The notes: generated by a model not told the origin, from the letters alone. Numbered from the stretch's first letter, positions 15,286 through 23,819 are shown. The stretch: 37,815 bases of DNA from Mycolicibacillus koreensis (GCF_002104795.1 NZ_NCXO01000041.1:1-37815); one strand, 5' to 3'. Program-made: numbers and translations.

Positions 15286-17160
15286 GTGACCTCCCAGCCC
15301 GCCCACGCGGCGATCGCCGCGGCACACCGTCGCCACCACGCGGCCCTTCCGCTGCACGACACCGCCGACTTCGCCGACGCCGACCGCGGCTTCCTCGCCG
15401 CGCTCGAACCGGGGGTGGTCACCGCGGCCGACGGCCGGGTGGTCTGGGACAACGACGCCTACGCGTTCTTGGCCGGCCCGGCACCGACCACGGTGCACCC
15501 CAGCCTGTGGCGCCAGTGCCAACTCACCGCCCGTCAGGGCCTTTATGAGGTGGTGCCCGGCATCTACCAGGTGCGGGGACTGGACCTGTCCAACATCACC
15601 TTCGTCGAGACCGACACCGGTGTGCTGGTGATCGACCCGCTGATCTGCACCGAGGTCGCTGCCGCCGCGCTCGGCCTCTACCGCTCCCAGCGCGGCGAAC
15701 GGCCGGTGCGTGCGGTGATCTACACCCACAGCCACGTCGACCATTTCGGCGGGGTGCTCGGCGTCACCACCGCCGACGACGTCGACGCCGGGCGGGTGGA
15801 GGTACTCGCGCCGGAGGGTTTCGTCGACCACGCCGTCGCCGAGAACGTCTACGCCGGAACCGCGATGGCCCGCCGGGCCACCTACATGTACGGCACCGCG
15901 CTGCCGCGTGGGCCGCGCGGTCAGGTCGGCTGCGGGCTCGGGCAGGCCACCTCCACCGGGGAGGTCGGGCTGATCGTGCCGACGGTGACGATCACCACCA
16001 CCGGCCAGACCCACACCGTCGACGGGGTCGACATCGAGTTCCAGATGGCGCCGGGCACCGAGGCGCCCGCGGAGATGCACTTCTATTTCCCGCGGTACCG
16101 GGCGCTGTGCATGGCCGAGAACGCCACCCACAATCTGCACAACCTGGTGACCCTGCGCGGCGCACTCGTGCGTGACCCGCACCGCTGGGCGGGATACCTC
16201 ACCGAGGCGATCGAGGTCTTCGCCGACCGGGCCGACGTGCTGTTCGCCTCGCATCACTGGCCAACCTGGGGAGCTGGGCGCATCGTCGAATTCCTTGGGC
16301 TGCAACGTGACCTCTACGCCTACCTGCACGACCAGACTCTGCGACTGATCAACCGCGGCTACACCGGAGCGGAGATCGCCGAGCAGTTCACCATGCCGCC
16401 CGCACTGGAGGACGCCTGGCACGCCCGCGGCTACTACGGGTCGATCAGCCACAACGTCAAGGCCGTCTATCAGCGTTACATGGGCTGGTTCGACGGCAAC
16501 CCGGCGCGACTGTGGCCCCATCCGCCGCAGCCGCTGGCCACCCGCTACGTGGCGGCAATGGGCGGGTTGCAGCGCGTGGTCGAGTTGGCGCGCGACGCCT
16601 TTGGCGACGGTGATTTCCGTTGGGCGGCAACTCTGCTCGATCATGCCGTGTTCGCCGATCCTGACCATGCCGAGGCGCGCGCCCTCTACGCCGACACCCT
16701 GGAACAGCTCGGCTACGGCGCGGAGAACGCGACCTGGCGCAACTTTTTCCTCACCGGCGCCACCGAGCTGCGCGACGGCACCGTCGGCACTGCCACCGAG
16801 GCCGACTCGGCCGGTCTGCGCGCCCAGCTCACCGCCGATCAGGTCTTCGATGCGCTGGCGATCCGGGTCAACGGCCCGCGGGCGTTCGATGTGGAGCTCA
16901 CCATCGATGTGACCCTGAGGAATCCGGGCGTCAACCACCGGCTGCGGTTGCGCAACGCGGTGCTGACCCACCGGGTCGCCGCGGCGGATCCGGCGAGTGC
17001 GCAGGCCACGATCGTCGCCGAGGATCGTGGTGCGCTGCTCGCCGCGATCAACGGCTCACCGGTCGGCGGGGTGCGTCTGGACGGCGACGCCTCAGCGCTC
17101 ACCCGGCTGCTCGGCGTGCTCGACGCCCCCGACCCCGATTTCACCATCGTGACGCCGTAG
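15286..17160 (+). CDS. Alkyl-sulfatase-like metallo-beta-lactamase-fold hydrolase (SdsA1-like, Rv3762c-type)
   Basis: This 624-residue enzyme has the three-part SdsA1 layout. The metallo-beta-lactamase domain (about 75-385) carries the zinc motif THSHVDHFGG with His148, His150, Asp152 and His153, plus later AENATHNLHN and ASHHWPTWG ligand motifs. A helical dimerisation domain follows (RYVAAMGGLQRV, LYADTLEQLGYG). The C-terminal SCP2-like domain is at about 515-620. Relatives cleave alkyl sulfates such as SDS to alcohol and sulfate. No signal peptide is seen, so it is probably cytosolic. Length and position near tcrXY suggest equivalence to Rv3762c. A 7-bp dyad just upstream may control it. 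Confidence 0.88.
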   Translation: MTSQPAHAAIAAAHRRHHAALPLHDTADFADADRGFLAALEPGVVTAADGRVVWDNDAYAFLAGPAPTTVHPSLWRQCQLTARQGLYEVVPGIYQVRGLDLSNITFVETDTGVLVIDPLICTEVAAAALGLYRSQRGERPVRAVIYTHSHVDHFGGVLGVTTADDVDAGRVEVLAPEGFVDHAVAENVYAGTAMARRATYMYGTALPRGPRGQVGCGLGQATSTGEVGLIVPTVTITTTGQTHTVDGVDIEFQMAPGTEAPAEMHFYFPRYRALCMAENATHNLHNLVTLRGALVRDPHRWAGYLTEAIEVFADRADVLFASHHWPTWGAGRIVEFLGLQRDLYAYLHDQTLRLINRGYTGAEIAEQFTMPPALEDAWHARGYYGSISHNVKAVYQRYMGWFDGNPARLWPHPPQPLATRYVAAMGGLQRVVELARDAFGDGDFRWAATLLDHAVFADPDHAEARALYADTLEQLGYGAENATWRNFFLTGATELRDGTVGTATEADSAGLRAQLTADQVFDALAIRVNGPRAFDVELTIDVTLRNPGVNHRLRLRNAVLTHRVAAADPASAQATIVAEDRGALLAAINGSPVGGVRLDGDASALTRLLGVLDAPDPDFTIVTP

Positions 17161-17172
17161 CGGCCGACCGGA

Positions 17173-18141
17173 TCAGATGTCGACGATGACCTTGCCGATC
17201 GCCTTGCGGTCCGCGACGTAGCGCACCGCGGCCGCCGTCTCGTCGAGCGGGAACCGCGCCCCGATGTAGGGGCTGACCCGGCCGCTGGCGAAGAGCTCCG
17301 CCAGTTCCGCGAGGTCGCGGGTGTTCTCGGTGGGGAAGTCGTCGGCGAAGGTGCGGATCTCCATGCCGCACACCGTGATTCCCTTCAGCATCACCAGGTT
17401 CAGTGGTATCGCCGGGATGGTCCCCGAGGCGTAGCCGAGGGTGATGAACCGTCCGCCGCGCGCCAACGACCGCAGCGCCTGTTCGGCGTAGGGCCCGCCC
17501 ACCGGGTCGAGCACGGCGGCCGCGCCGGTGCCGGTGATGTCGCGGATCGCCTGCTTGAGGTCCTCGCGGTCGTAGTCGATGGTCGCCGCCGCCCCGCGCT
17601 CGGAGCAGACCGCCAGCTTCTCCGGGCTGGATGCCGCCGCGATCACCCGCGCACCCAACGCGACCCCCAGGTCGACCGCCGCCAGGCCCACCCCACCGCC
17701 GGCGCCGAGGACCACCACCGGGTCGTCGGGCTGCACCGCGGCCACCGACCGCAGCGCGTGGTAGGCGGTGCGGTAGGTGATGCCGAACCCGGCGGCCGCG
17801 GCGTAGTCGATCCCGTCGGGAATCGCCGTGAGCGCCACCGCGGGCACCGCGGCCTGCTCGGCGAAGCCGCCGATGAACGAGGCGCCGGACACCCGGTCGC
17901 CCACCGCGTAGTCGGCCCCCTCGCCGACGGCGATCACGTCCCCGGCCAACTCGCTGCCCGGGGTGAACGGCGGCGGGATCTTGATCTGGTACTTGCCGTC
18001 GATGAGCAGGAAGTCGGGGAAGTTCACCGCCGCGGCACGCACCCGCACCACGACCTGGCCGGGGCCGGGGGAGGGGTCGGGCAGATCCTCGACGACGAGG
18101 TCCTCGGGCGGACCGTACTGCTGACAGATCACCGCGCGCAT
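17173..18141 (-). CDS. NADPH:quinone oxidoreductase-like MDR enzyme
   Basis: This 322-residue zinc-free medium-chain dehydrogenase/reductase has an N-terminal GroES-like domain with NFPDFLLIDGKYQ and FTPGSELAG. The Rossmann domain has the dinucleotide loop VLGAGGGVGLAAVDLG and the YDRED region. It lacks the zinc ligands of alcohol dehydrogenases, fitting quinone oxidoreductase or enoyl-reductase-like activity with NADPH; the real substrate is unknown. An open frame extends about 125 codons further upstream. The conserved start is MRAVICQQYGPPE at 18141, and TACCCT lies 7 nt before it. The gene is divergent from the phosphatase at 18196 and nearly abuts the convergent sulfatase-like gene. Confidence 0.87.
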   Translation of the reverse strand: MRAVICQQYGPPEDLVVEDLPDPSPGPGQVVVRVRAAAVNFPDFLLIDGKYQIKIPPPFTPGSELAGDVIAVGEGADYAVGDRVSGASFIGGFAEQAAVPAVALTAIPDGIDYAAAAGFGITYRTAYHALRSVAAVQPDDPVVVLGAGGGVGLAAVDLGVALGARVIAAASSPEKLAVCSERGAAATIDYDREDLKQAIRDITGTGAAAVLDPVGGPYAEQALRSLARGGRFITLGYASGTIPAIPLNLVMLKGITVCGMEIRTFADDFPTENTRDLAELAELFASGRVSPYIGARFPLDETAAAVRYVADRKAIGKVIVDI

Positions 18142-18148
18142 GGCCAGA

Positions 18149-18154
18149 AGGGTA
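18149..18154 (-). promoter_or_regulatory. -10 hexamer of the quinone oxidoreductase
   Basis: On the minus strand TACCCT lies 7 nt before the ATG at 18141. This fits a leaderless start and supports the short N-terminus. Confidence 0.5.
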
Positions 18155-18182
18155 CCGGCGCGGCCGCGTGCGGCCGTCGCCA

Positions 18183-18188
18183 TAGGGT
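18183..18188 (+). promoter_or_regulatory. -10 hexamer of the phosphatase/kinase operon
   Basis: TAGGGT ends 7 nt before the ATG at 18196. It is divergent from the -10 at 18149-18154, so two leaderless promoters share a 54-bp intergenic gap. Confidence 0.5.
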
Positions 18189-18195
18189 GGCCGGT

Positions 18196-18819
18196 ATGCA
18201 GTTGCTTCTGGTGCGCCACGCCCTGCCGTTGCGCAGCGAACCCGGCCAGGGTGCGGACCCGGACCTGTCGGAGGCCGGCCGCGAGCAGGCCGGGCGGTTG
18301 CCGGCGGCACTGTCCCGCTACCCGTTGGCCCGGCTGGTGAGCAGCCCGCAGCGCCGCGCGGTGCAGACCGCCGAACCGGTCGCCGCCGAGCGGGGTCTGA
18401 CGATCGACGTCGATGAGCGGTTCGCCGAATACGACCGCAACCTGCACGCCTACGTCCCGATCGAACAGATCCGCGCCGAACAGCCCGAGGCGTGGGCGCG
18501 GATGTCGGCCGGGCATCTGCCGCCCGGGGTGGACGAGACGCAGTTCTGTGCCCGGGTCGCCGACGCCGTCGCCGACGTGGTGGCTTCAGCGGCCGCCGAG
18601 GACACCGTGGCGGTGTTCAGCCACGGCGGGGTGATCAACGTGGTGCTGCACCAGATCCTGGGCACCGCACGGCTGTTGTCGTTCCCGATCGACTACGTGT
18701 CGGTGACCAGATTGCTGTTCTCCCGCTCCGGGCGGGCCAGTGTCGTGGCGGTCAACGGCAGCGAACATGTGTGGGATCTGTTGCCCCGCAACAATCGACA
18801 GGAGTGGGTGAGGAGATGA
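18196..18819 (+). CDS. Histidine phosphatase superfamily protein
   Basis: This 207-residue branch-1 histidine phosphatase (phosphoglycerate-mutase-like) has the catalytic LVRHALPLR motif at residues 5-13. SSPQRRAVQTAEPVA carries the phosphate-pocket Arg, and the second catalytic His lies in VFSHGGVINVVL. The expected acid sits in FAEYDRN. Such enzymes remove phosphate from small molecules or proteins through a phospho-His intermediate. The substrate is not predictable. Its stop overlaps the start of an APH-type kinase gene, so a phosphatase and a kinase are translationally coupled. No signal peptide is seen. Confidence 0.87.
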   Translation: MQLLLVRHALPLRSEPGQGADPDLSEAGREQAGRLPAALSRYPLARLVSSPQRRAVQTAEPVAAERGLTIDVDERFAEYDRNLHAYVPIEQIRAEQPEAWARMSAGHLPPGVDETQFCARVADAVADVVASAAAEDTVAVFSHGGVINVVLHQILGTARLLSFPIDYVSVTRLLFSRSGRASVVAVNGSEHVWDLLPRNNRQEWVRR

Positions 18820-19850
18820 CGGTGTCGCCCGAGGGGTTGGACCTGGATCGACTGGACGGTTATCTGCGCGGGATCGGGGTGGCGCGCAGCGGTGGCCTGC
18901 GTGCCGAGCTGATCACCGGAGGTCGTTCCAATCTGACGTTTCTGGTCAGCGACGACGCCAGCCGGTGGGTGCTGCGCCGCCCACCGCTGCACGGGCTGAC
19001 CCCGTCGGCGCATGACATGGCGCGCGAGTACCGGGTGGTGGCGGCGTTGGCCGACACCGCGGTCCCGGTCGCCCGCGCGATCGCCCACTGCGCCGACGAC
19101 AGTGTGCTGGGGGCACCGTTTCAGATGGTCGACTACGTCGCCGGGCGCACTGTGCGCACCCGCACGGACCTCGATGCGCTCGGCGGACCCGACACCATCG
19201 CCGGGTGTGTCGACGGGTTGATCCGGGTGCTGGCCGACCTGCACGCCGTGGACCCGGCGTCGGTCGGGCTGGCCGACTTCGGCAAGCCGGACGGGTACCT
19301 GGCCCGCCAGGTGCGTCGCTGGGGCTCGCAGTGGCAGCATGTGCGCCTCGACGACGACCCGCGCGACGCCGACGTGGCGCGGCTGCACGCCGCGCTGGCC
19401 GACGCGGTGCCCGCGGAGAGCCGGGCGGCGATCGTGCACGGCGACTACCGCATCGACAACACCATCCTCGACGCGACCGACCCCACCCGGGTGGTCGCGG
19501 TGGTGGACTGGGAGATGTCGACGCTGGGTGATCCGCTCTCCGATGCCGCGCTGATGTGCGTCTACCGCGACCCGTCGCTGGATCTGATCATCGACAGCCA
19601 GGCCGCCTGGACCTCCCCGGCCCTGCCGTCGGCCGACGATCTGGCGCAGCGCTACGCGGTGGCCGCCGACCAGCCGCTGGCGCACTGGGACTTCTACATG
19701 GGGTTGGGGTATTTCAAGCTGGCGATCATCGCCGCCGGCATCGACTACCGGCGCCGGGTCGGCGGCGGGAGCGACGACGACAGCCGGGTCGCCGAGACCG
19801 TCGCCCCGCTGATCGCCCGTGGGCTCAGCGCGCTCGCGTCGTCGCGCTGA
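18816..19850 (+). CDS. APH-family phosphotransferase, ACAD10/11 kinase-like (Rv3761c-type)
   Basis: This 344-residue APH/choline-kinase-fold protein shows GGRSNLTFLV (nucleotide loop), VLRRPP, the catalytic VHGDYRIDNTIL and metal-binding VVDWEMSTLGDPLSDAALM. LADFGKPDGYLARQV is shared with the kinase at 6180-7202, so the two are paralogues. ATG at 18816 overlaps the phosphatase stop, but AGGAG at 18811-18815 abuts it. An in-frame GTG at 18822 has the same AGGAG 6 nt upstream and may be the true start. Rv3761c in M. tuberculosis is named FadE36, an acyl-CoA dehydrogenase; if this is its counterpart, the name misleads, because no dehydrogenase domain is present. It probably phosphorylates a hydroxyacyl-CoA or similar metabolite. 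Confidence 0.85.
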   Translation: MTVSPEGLDLDRLDGYLRGIGVARSGGLRAELITGGRSNLTFLVSDDASRWVLRRPPLHGLTPSAHDMAREYRVVAALADTAVPVARAIAHCADDSVLGAPFQMVDYVAGRTVRTRTDLDALGGPDTIAGCVDGLIRVLADLHAVDPASVGLADFGKPDGYLARQVRRWGSQWQHVRLDDDPRDADVARLHAALADAVPAESRAAIVHGDYRIDNTILDATDPTRVVAVVDWEMSTLGDPLSDAALMCVYRDPSLDLIIDSQAAWTSPALPSADDLAQRYAVAADQPLAHWDFYMGLGYFKLAIIAAGIDYRRRVGGGSDDDSRVAETVAPLIARGLSALASSR

Positions 19851-20151
19851 CCGTCTTCTTCGTCTGCCGGCGCAGCTGGTAGATCCGCACGGTGCCGGCC
19901 AGCGCGGTGATCAGCCCGCCGGCCACCGCCGCGACGAGGATCGCCACCCCGGTGGCCATACTCCAGTGCCACCCCAAAAACGTCAGCTGCACCGCGTCGG
20001 TGTTCTGGGCGATGAAGATCAGCAGCACGATCAGCACCAGGAACCCGCCGATGAGCGAGACCCACAGGGCGCTGGCGCGGGTGATCTTCGGCTGCGGCGG
20101 GGCGGCCGGATGCTTCGGCGCGGGCGGCGGGACGGGAGGCGTGTTGCTCAT
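19825..20151 (-). CDS. LapA-domain (DUF1049) membrane protein, Rv3760-like
   Basis: This is a 108-residue inner-membrane protein. A cytosolic Pro-rich N-terminus (TPPVPPPAPKHP) is followed by a first helix (WVSLIGGFLVLIVLLIFIAQ). The short loop NTDAVQLTFLGWHW is the LapA/DUF1049 hallmark, a second helix follows (GVAILVAAVAGGLITALAG), and the tail is basic. Escherichia coli LapA acts in LPS assembly control; what the mycobacterial proteins do is not known. Start at 20151 is chosen because AAGGA lies about 7 nt upstream, although the frame stays open to 20208. It overlaps the convergent kinase gene by 26 bases, tail to tail. Confidence 0.8.
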   Translation of the reverse strand: MSNTPPVPPPAPKHPAAPPQPKITRASALWVSLIGGFLVLIVLLIFIAQNTDAVQLTFLGWHWSMATGVAILVAAVAGGLITALAGTVRIYQLRRQTKKTVSATTRAR

Positions 20152-20238
20152 GGGTTCATCCTTACCCAAAGATCGGCGGGATGCAGCCCAACGACGGGGG
20201 TTGACCACCTCGGGCTACGCCCCGCGGTGCGGTTGTCC

Positions 20239-20244
20239 TACGGT
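20239..20244 (+). promoter_or_regulatory. -10 hexamer of the Rv3755c-like gene
   Basis: TACGGT ends 6 nt before GTG 20251, consistent with a leaderless transcript and the 199-residue product. Confidence 0.5.
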
Positions 20245-20250
20245 GGACGG

Positions 20251-20850
20251 GTGAGTACAGCCCCCACCGGCGCGACCGCGCAGACCTGGTCGGACGTCCT
20301 GACCTGGCGCGCCCCGGACGCGAGCCGGATGGAGTCGGTCCGCATTCAGGTCTCCGGCGCCCGGATCAAGGCGGCTGGGCGCATCGTCGCCGCGGCCACC
20401 GCGACCCGGCCGGCGTTCAGCGCCTACTACGACCTGCAGACCGACGACGCCGGTGCGGCGAAACGGGTCGGGCTGCGGGTCAGCGCCCCGGAGCGGGAAC
20501 GGCAGCTGTCGATCGCCCGCGACGAAGAGAACATGTGGCTGGTCTCCAGCAGCCAGGGCGAGACCCGCGCGGCCTTCGACGGCGCGCTCGACGTCGACAT
20601 GGTGCTCAGCCCGTTCTTCAACGCGTTGGCGATCCGCCGGGTCGGGTTGCACCGCGGGCCCGAGGCGGTCACGGTGCCGGTCATCTACGTCAGCCTGCCG
20701 GAGATGGAACTCACCGCCGAGGCGATCAGCTACCGCAGCGTCGACGGCGACAACGCGATCGAGGTGCGGTCCCCGGTCGCGCAGACCACCGTCACCGTCG
20801 ACGAGACCGGGTTCTTGCTCACCTACCCCGGACTGGCAGAACGGATCTGA
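20251..20850 (+). CDS. Putative glycolipid-binding family protein, Rv3755c-like
   Basis: This 199-residue soluble protein is rich in predicted beta strands and fits the putative glycolipid-binding family (PF06475). Matching elements are [15 protein letters not shown] near the start, [31 protein letters not shown] and [10 protein letters not shown]. The DVDMV-SPFFN-LPIRR-type segment is a family hallmark. The structural family is known, but its biological ligand is not established. GTG 20251 gives the same length I recall for Rv3755c, and the -10 element supports it. It overlaps convergent tyrA by 32 bases. Confidence 0.75.
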   Translation: MSTAPTGATAQTWSDVLTWRAPDASRMESVRIQVSGARIKAAGRIVAAATATRPAFSAYYDLQTDDAGAAKRVGLRVSAPERERQLSIARDEENMWLVSSSQGETRAAFDGALDVDMVLSPFFNALAIRRVGLHRGPEAVTVPVIYVSLPEMELTAEAISYRSVDGDNAIEVRSPVAQTTVTVDETGFLLTYPGLAERI

Positions 20851-21790
20851 TCACCCCGCCGGCACGTCCGGCGGCGGCCAGCTCGTCGCGCCAATCCTCC
20901 TCGCCGACGACGATCGTGACGATCTCGTGGCGCGGGAAACTGTCGTAGCGGGTGCGGGCGGCGTGGCCCTCCTCGACCAGATCGGCCACCGAGCCGTGGT
21001 GGGCCAGCGTGTTGCGGGCCGCCGTCAGCCGCTGCTGGAGTTCGTCGAGGGCGGGCAGTAACTGCCCGGCATTGGCCTCGCACATCGCGCGCACCAGGTC
21101 CGGGGCGGTGCCGGCCACCCGGGTGCCGTCCCGGAACGAACCGGCCGCCAGCGCGAACGCCAACGGCACGTCGGCGGCGGTGACGGCCAGCGCCTCGGCC
21201 AGCAGGTGCGGCAGGTGCGAGATCGCCGCCGCGGCGGCATCGTGCTCGTCGGAGCGGGCCGGCACCACCACCGCGCCGCACCCCAGCGCCAGGGTCAGCA
21301 CCCGCATCCAGACCTGCTCGTCGACGTCGTCGTCGACGCTGATCACCCAGGGGGCGCCGCGGAAGAGCCGGGCGTCACCGGCCGACCACCCCGAATGGGC
21401 GGTGCCGGCCATCGGGTGCCCGCCGACGAACCGCGCGCGCAGCCCCGCGGCGGACACCATGTCGAGCACCTCCCGTTTCACGCTGGTCACATCCGTCAGG
21501 GCGCACCCCGGTGCGTAGCGGGCGATGTGGTCGAGCATCCCCGGCAACGCCGGAACCGGCACCGCCAACACGATCAGCGCGTCGGTCTCGGCGGCGCGGG
21601 TCAACACCGCCGGCAACTCGGTGTCGGCGTCGAACCCGTCCGCGCGCGCCTCGGCGACCCCGCGGATCGATCGGTTGTAGCCGAACGCCGGGCGACCGGC
21701 GGCGACCGCGGCGCGCAGCACCGAGCCGCCGATCAGCCCCAACCCCAACACGCATACCGGTGTGTCGCCCACTCCTTCAGGTTGGCACAT
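20819..21790 (-). CDS. tyrA: Prephenate dehydrogenase TyrA
   Basis: TyrA oxidatively decarboxylates prephenate to 4-hydroxyphenylpyruvate with NAD+ in tyrosine biosynthesis. The Rossmann loop [17 protein letters not shown] is near the N-terminus. [23 protein letters not shown] with the conserved catalytic-site His, and [11 protein letters not shown] in the helical dimerisation domain follow. The product is about 323 residues from ATG 21790. A TTG at 21832 (337 residues) and a GTG at 21772 are alternatives, and none has a convincing ribosome site at proper spacing. No ACT regulatory domain is obvious. It is divergent from the Rv3753c-like gene, and its end overlaps that of the 20251 gene. Confidence 0.9.
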   Translation of the reverse strand: MCQPEGVGDTPVCVLGLGLIGGSVLRAAVAAGRPAFGYNRSIRGVAEARADGFDADTELPAVLTRAAETDALIVLAVPVPALPGMLDHIARYAPGCALTDVTSVKREVLDMVSAAGLRARFVGGHPMAGTAHSGWSAGDARLFRGAPWVISVDDDVDEQVWMRVLTLALGCGAVVVPARSDEHDAAAAAISHLPHLLAEALAVTAADVPLAFALAAGSFRDGTRVAGTAPDLVRAMCEANAGQLLPALDELQQRLTAARNTLAHHGSVADLVEEGHAARTRYDSFPRHEIVTIVVGEEDWRDELAAAGRAGGVIRSVLPVRGR

Positions 21791-21848
21791 CGGGTCGATC
21801 GCCGGGCAGAACGCCTCGTCGTCGGTGGTCAACGCGGTAGTGGGCGAC

Positions 21849-21854
21849 TAGCGT
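21849..21854 (+). promoter_or_regulatory. -10 hexamer of the TadA-pair operon
   Basis: TAGCGT ends 8 nt before ATG 21863 in the gap between divergent tyrA and the Rv3753c-like gene; leaderless arrangement likely. Confidence 0.45.
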
Positions 21855-21862
21855 AGGCGCCC

Positions 21863-22363
21863 ATGGGAGCAGCACAGTCGATGCCGCGCGACGAGCAGGC
21901 GGGTTTCGGGGTGGCGGTGGTGCGCGAAGACGGCGCGTGGCGCTGTCAGCGGCTGCGACGCGGCGCGCTGGACACCCTGGGCGCGGCCGAGACCGAGCTG
22001 CGGGAGCTGCGCAGCGCGGGAGCGGTGTTCGGTCTGCTCAACGTCGACGACGAGTTCTTCGTGGTGGTCCGCCCCGCCCCGGCCGGCACCCGGCTGCTGC
22101 TCTCGGATGCGACCGCGGCCCTGGAGTACGACCTGGCCGCCGAGGTGCTCGACACCCTCGACGCCGACCTCGACGACGCCGATCTCGACGACGTCGACCC
22201 GTTCGCCGAGGGCGACCTGGAGGTGCTCACCGACCTGGGGCTGCCGGCGGCGGTGCTCTCGGTGATCGTCGATGACCCGGAGCTCTACGCCGACGAGCAG
22301 GTGAGCCGGATCGCCGCGGAGATGGGATTCGAGGATCAGCTGACCTCGGCGCTGCGCCGGTGA
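21863..22363 (+). CDS. TadA-associated conserved protein, Rv3753c-like
   Basis: This 166-residue acidic protein belongs to the actinobacterial family named after its constant neighbour, the tRNA adenosine deaminase. Visible features are a beta-rich N-terminal half (GFGVAVVREDGAWRCQRL, LLNVDDEFFVVVRP), a strongly acidic middle (DADLDDADLDDVDPFAEGD) and a helical end (DEQVSRIAAEMGFEDQL). No catalytic motif is evident. Overlap of its stop with the tadA start by 4 bases indicates co-translation and fits a partner or modulator role, but its biochemical function is not established. Confidence 0.85.
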   Translation: MGAAQSMPRDEQAGFGVAVVREDGAWRCQRLRRGALDTLGAAETELRELRSAGAVFGLLNVDDEFFVVVRPAPAGTRLLLSDATAALEYDLAAEVLDTLDADLDDADLDDVDPFAEGDLEVLTDLGLPAAVLSVIVDDPELYADEQVSRIAAEMGFEDQLTSALRR

Positions 22364-22815
22364 GTGACGAGGAGCTGATCCGGGCGGCGCTGGCCGCGGC
22401 GGCCACCGCCGGACCCCGCGACGTCCCGATCGGCGCGGTCGTGGTGGCCGCCGACGGCACCGAGTTGGCCCGCGCGGTCAACGCCCGCGAGGCCCTGGGC
22501 GACCCCACCGCCCACGCCGAGATCGTGGCGCTGCGGGCGGCGGCCGCCGCCCACGGTGACGGCTGGCGGCTGACCGGCGCCACGCTGGCGGTGACCGTCG
22601 AACCGTGCACCATGTGCGCCGGGGCGCTGGTGATGGCCCGGGTGGCGCGGCTGGTGTTCGGCGCGTTCGAACCCAAGACCGGCGCGGTCGGCTCGCTGTG
22701 GGACGTGGTGCGCGATCGTCGGCTCAACCACCGCCCGCAGGTGCGCGGCGGGGTGTTGGCCGCCGACTGCGCCGCGCCGCTGGAGGCGTTCTTCGCCCGG
22801 CGGCGATTGGGGTGA
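22360..22815 (+). CDS. tadA: tRNA(adenine-34) deaminase TadA
   Basis: TadA converts A34 to inosine in the anticodon of tRNA-Arg(ACG), allowing reading of CGN codons. This 151-residue copy of the cytidine/deoxycytidylate deaminase fold has the zinc site His52 and catalytic Glu54 in THAEIV-like AHAEIVAL. Cys83 and Cys86 lie in PCTMC, and PIGAVVV precedes them. Length is usual for the family. Its GTG start lies inside the end of the associated-protein gene. tRNA-Ser(CGA) follows 28 bp downstream on the same strand with its own -10 element. Confidence 0.93.
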   Translation: MSDEELIRAALAAAATAGPRDVPIGAVVVAADGTELARAVNAREALGDPTAHAEIVALRAAAAAHGDGWRLTGATLAVTVEPCTMCAGALVMARVARLVFGAFEPKTGAVGSLWDVVRDRRLNHRPQVRGGVLAADCAAPLEAFFARRRLG

Positions 22816-22830
22816 ACGGCCGGCGGTTGT

Positions 22831-22836
22831 TACGCT
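22831..22836 (+). promoter_or_regulatory. -10 hexamer of tRNA-Ser(CGA)
   Basis: TACGCT ends 7 nt before the mature 5' end of the tRNA at 22844. A weak TTGGGG lies 18 bp upstream at 22807-22812. Transcription would begin at or very near the mature end. Confidence 0.5.
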
Positions 22837-22843
22837 GTGCGAC

Positions 22844-22934
22844 GGTGGCGTGTCCGAGCGGCCTAAGGAGCACGCCTCGAAAGCGTGTGACGGGTAACCC
22901 CCGTCCGTGGGTTCAAATCCCACCGCCACCGCCA
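22844..22934 (+). tRNA. tRNA-Ser(CGA), CCA encoded
   Basis: A class II tRNA with long variable arm. Acceptor GGTGGCG (22844-22850) pairs with CGCCACC (22924-22930), discriminator is G, and CCA is encoded at 22932-22934. The anticodon stem CACGC/GCGTG encloses loop CTCGAAA with anticodon CGA at 22878-22880, reading UCG. The variable arm GACGGG/CCCGTC and T-arm GTGGGTTCAAATCCCAC are complete. D-arm residues are normal for tRNA-Ser. Confidence 0.97.
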
Positions 22935-22950
22935 AACTATCCCCATTCGG

Positions 22951-22962
22951 GTCGGGCCCGAC
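22951..22962. terminator. GC-rich palindrome between tRNA-Ser and convergent L,D-transpeptidase gene
   Basis: GTCGGGCCCGAC is a perfect 12-bp palindrome that includes the last base of the transpeptidase stop region. It lies 17 bp after the tRNA. It could act as a weak bidirectional terminator, but has no loop and no T-run, so the call is tentative. Confidence 0.25.
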
Positions 22963-23771
22963 TAGTCGTGGACCACGACCGGGTCGCCGACCCGCACCGT
23001 GTCGAAATACCACTGCGCGTCGGTGGGGCTGAGGCTGATGCAGCCGTGGCTGACGTTCTCCACCCCCAGGGAGCGCACCGCCCACGGCGCTGCGTGCACA
23101 TACAGTCCGCGGCTGCTGATCCGCACCGCATTGTCGACCTCCAGCAGGTAGCCCTCCGGGTCGTCGACCGGGATGCCGACGCTGCTGGAATCCATCGTCA
23201 CCGTGCGGTCCTTGGCGAGCACCGGATAGGTGCCCAACGGGGTGGGGAACTTCTCCTTGCCCATCGACGCCGGGAACACCCCCGGCTCGCCGTAGTGCGG
23301 CCGGTGGTGCGGGGCCGGCAGCGTCGACGCCGCCTGCCCGGCCGGGACCCCGTCGATGCTCACGGTGAACGTGTGCGCGCTGACATCGGCCACGGCCAGC
23401 ACCGCCGGGCCGGTCTCGAAACTGGTCTGCCGTCCGCCCACCGACAGTGCGACGGTGCTGTGGGCCGGCCAGAACCGCTCGGGGGTCCAGTGCACGGTGT
23501 GCGCGTCGACCCAGTGGAAGTGGCCCTGCATCGGCGGGACCGAGCGCAGGTGCAGCGCACGTTGCGCCGTGATCCGGTCGGCCACCGGCGTCGCGAACTC
23601 CACCACCACCGGATGGGCCACCCCGACCGTCTGGCCCGGCGCCGGTGCCACCGCGGTGATGGCTGCGGGCAGCGGCGGCGCGACCGCCGCCGCGGCGACC
23701 GCGGCCTCGCTCACCGCGACGATCGCGACGATCCCCAGCAGTGCGCACAGCGCTCGACCAGTACCACGCAT
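22962..23771 (-). CDS. Exported L,D-transpeptidase (YkuD fold)
   Basis: This 269-residue enzyme forms 3-3 peptidoglycan crosslinks or attaches proteins to the wall. A signal or anchor helix (about residues 8-30) has no lipobox. An Ig-like domain (about 38-120) is of the type found in mycobacterial Ldt enzymes (PAPGQTVGVAHPVVVEFATPV in outline). The YkuD catalytic domain follows, with GVFPASMGKEKFPTPLGTY, YVHAAPW and the active site SHGCISLSP: nucleophile Cys244 and His242. WYFDTVRVGDPV closes the domain. It is closer to short mycobacterial Ldts than to LdtMt2, and the orthologue is not assigned. Imipenem-type carbapenems inhibit this family. Confidence 0.9.
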   Translation of the reverse strand: MRGTGRALCALLGIVAIVAVSEAAVAAAAVAPPLPAAITAVAPAPGQTVGVAHPVVVEFATPVADRITAQRALHLRSVPPMQGHFHWVDAHTVHWTPERFWPAHSTVALSVGGRQTSFETGPAVLAVADVSAHTFTVSIDGVPAGQAASTLPAPHHRPHYGEPGVFPASMGKEKFPTPLGTYPVLAKDRTVTMDSSSVGIPVDDPEGYLLEVDNAVRISSRGLYVHAAPWAVRSLGVENVSHGCISLSPTDAQWYFDTVRVGDPVVVHD

Positions 23772-23819
23772 TTTGCGAATGCCTCACTGAAGCTTTGTAG
23801 AACCTGAATGTCACCGCTG

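Noticed and set aside
14095..16971. 958-codon minus-strand open frame opposite GT39-B and the sulfatase-like gene
   Set aside because: It spans two well-supported plus-strand genes with clear motifs and has antisense-shadow composition.
18142..18516. Longer N-terminus for the quinone oxidoreductase
   Set aside because: It would overlap the phosphatase gene. The conserved MDR start and a -10 element both point to 18141.
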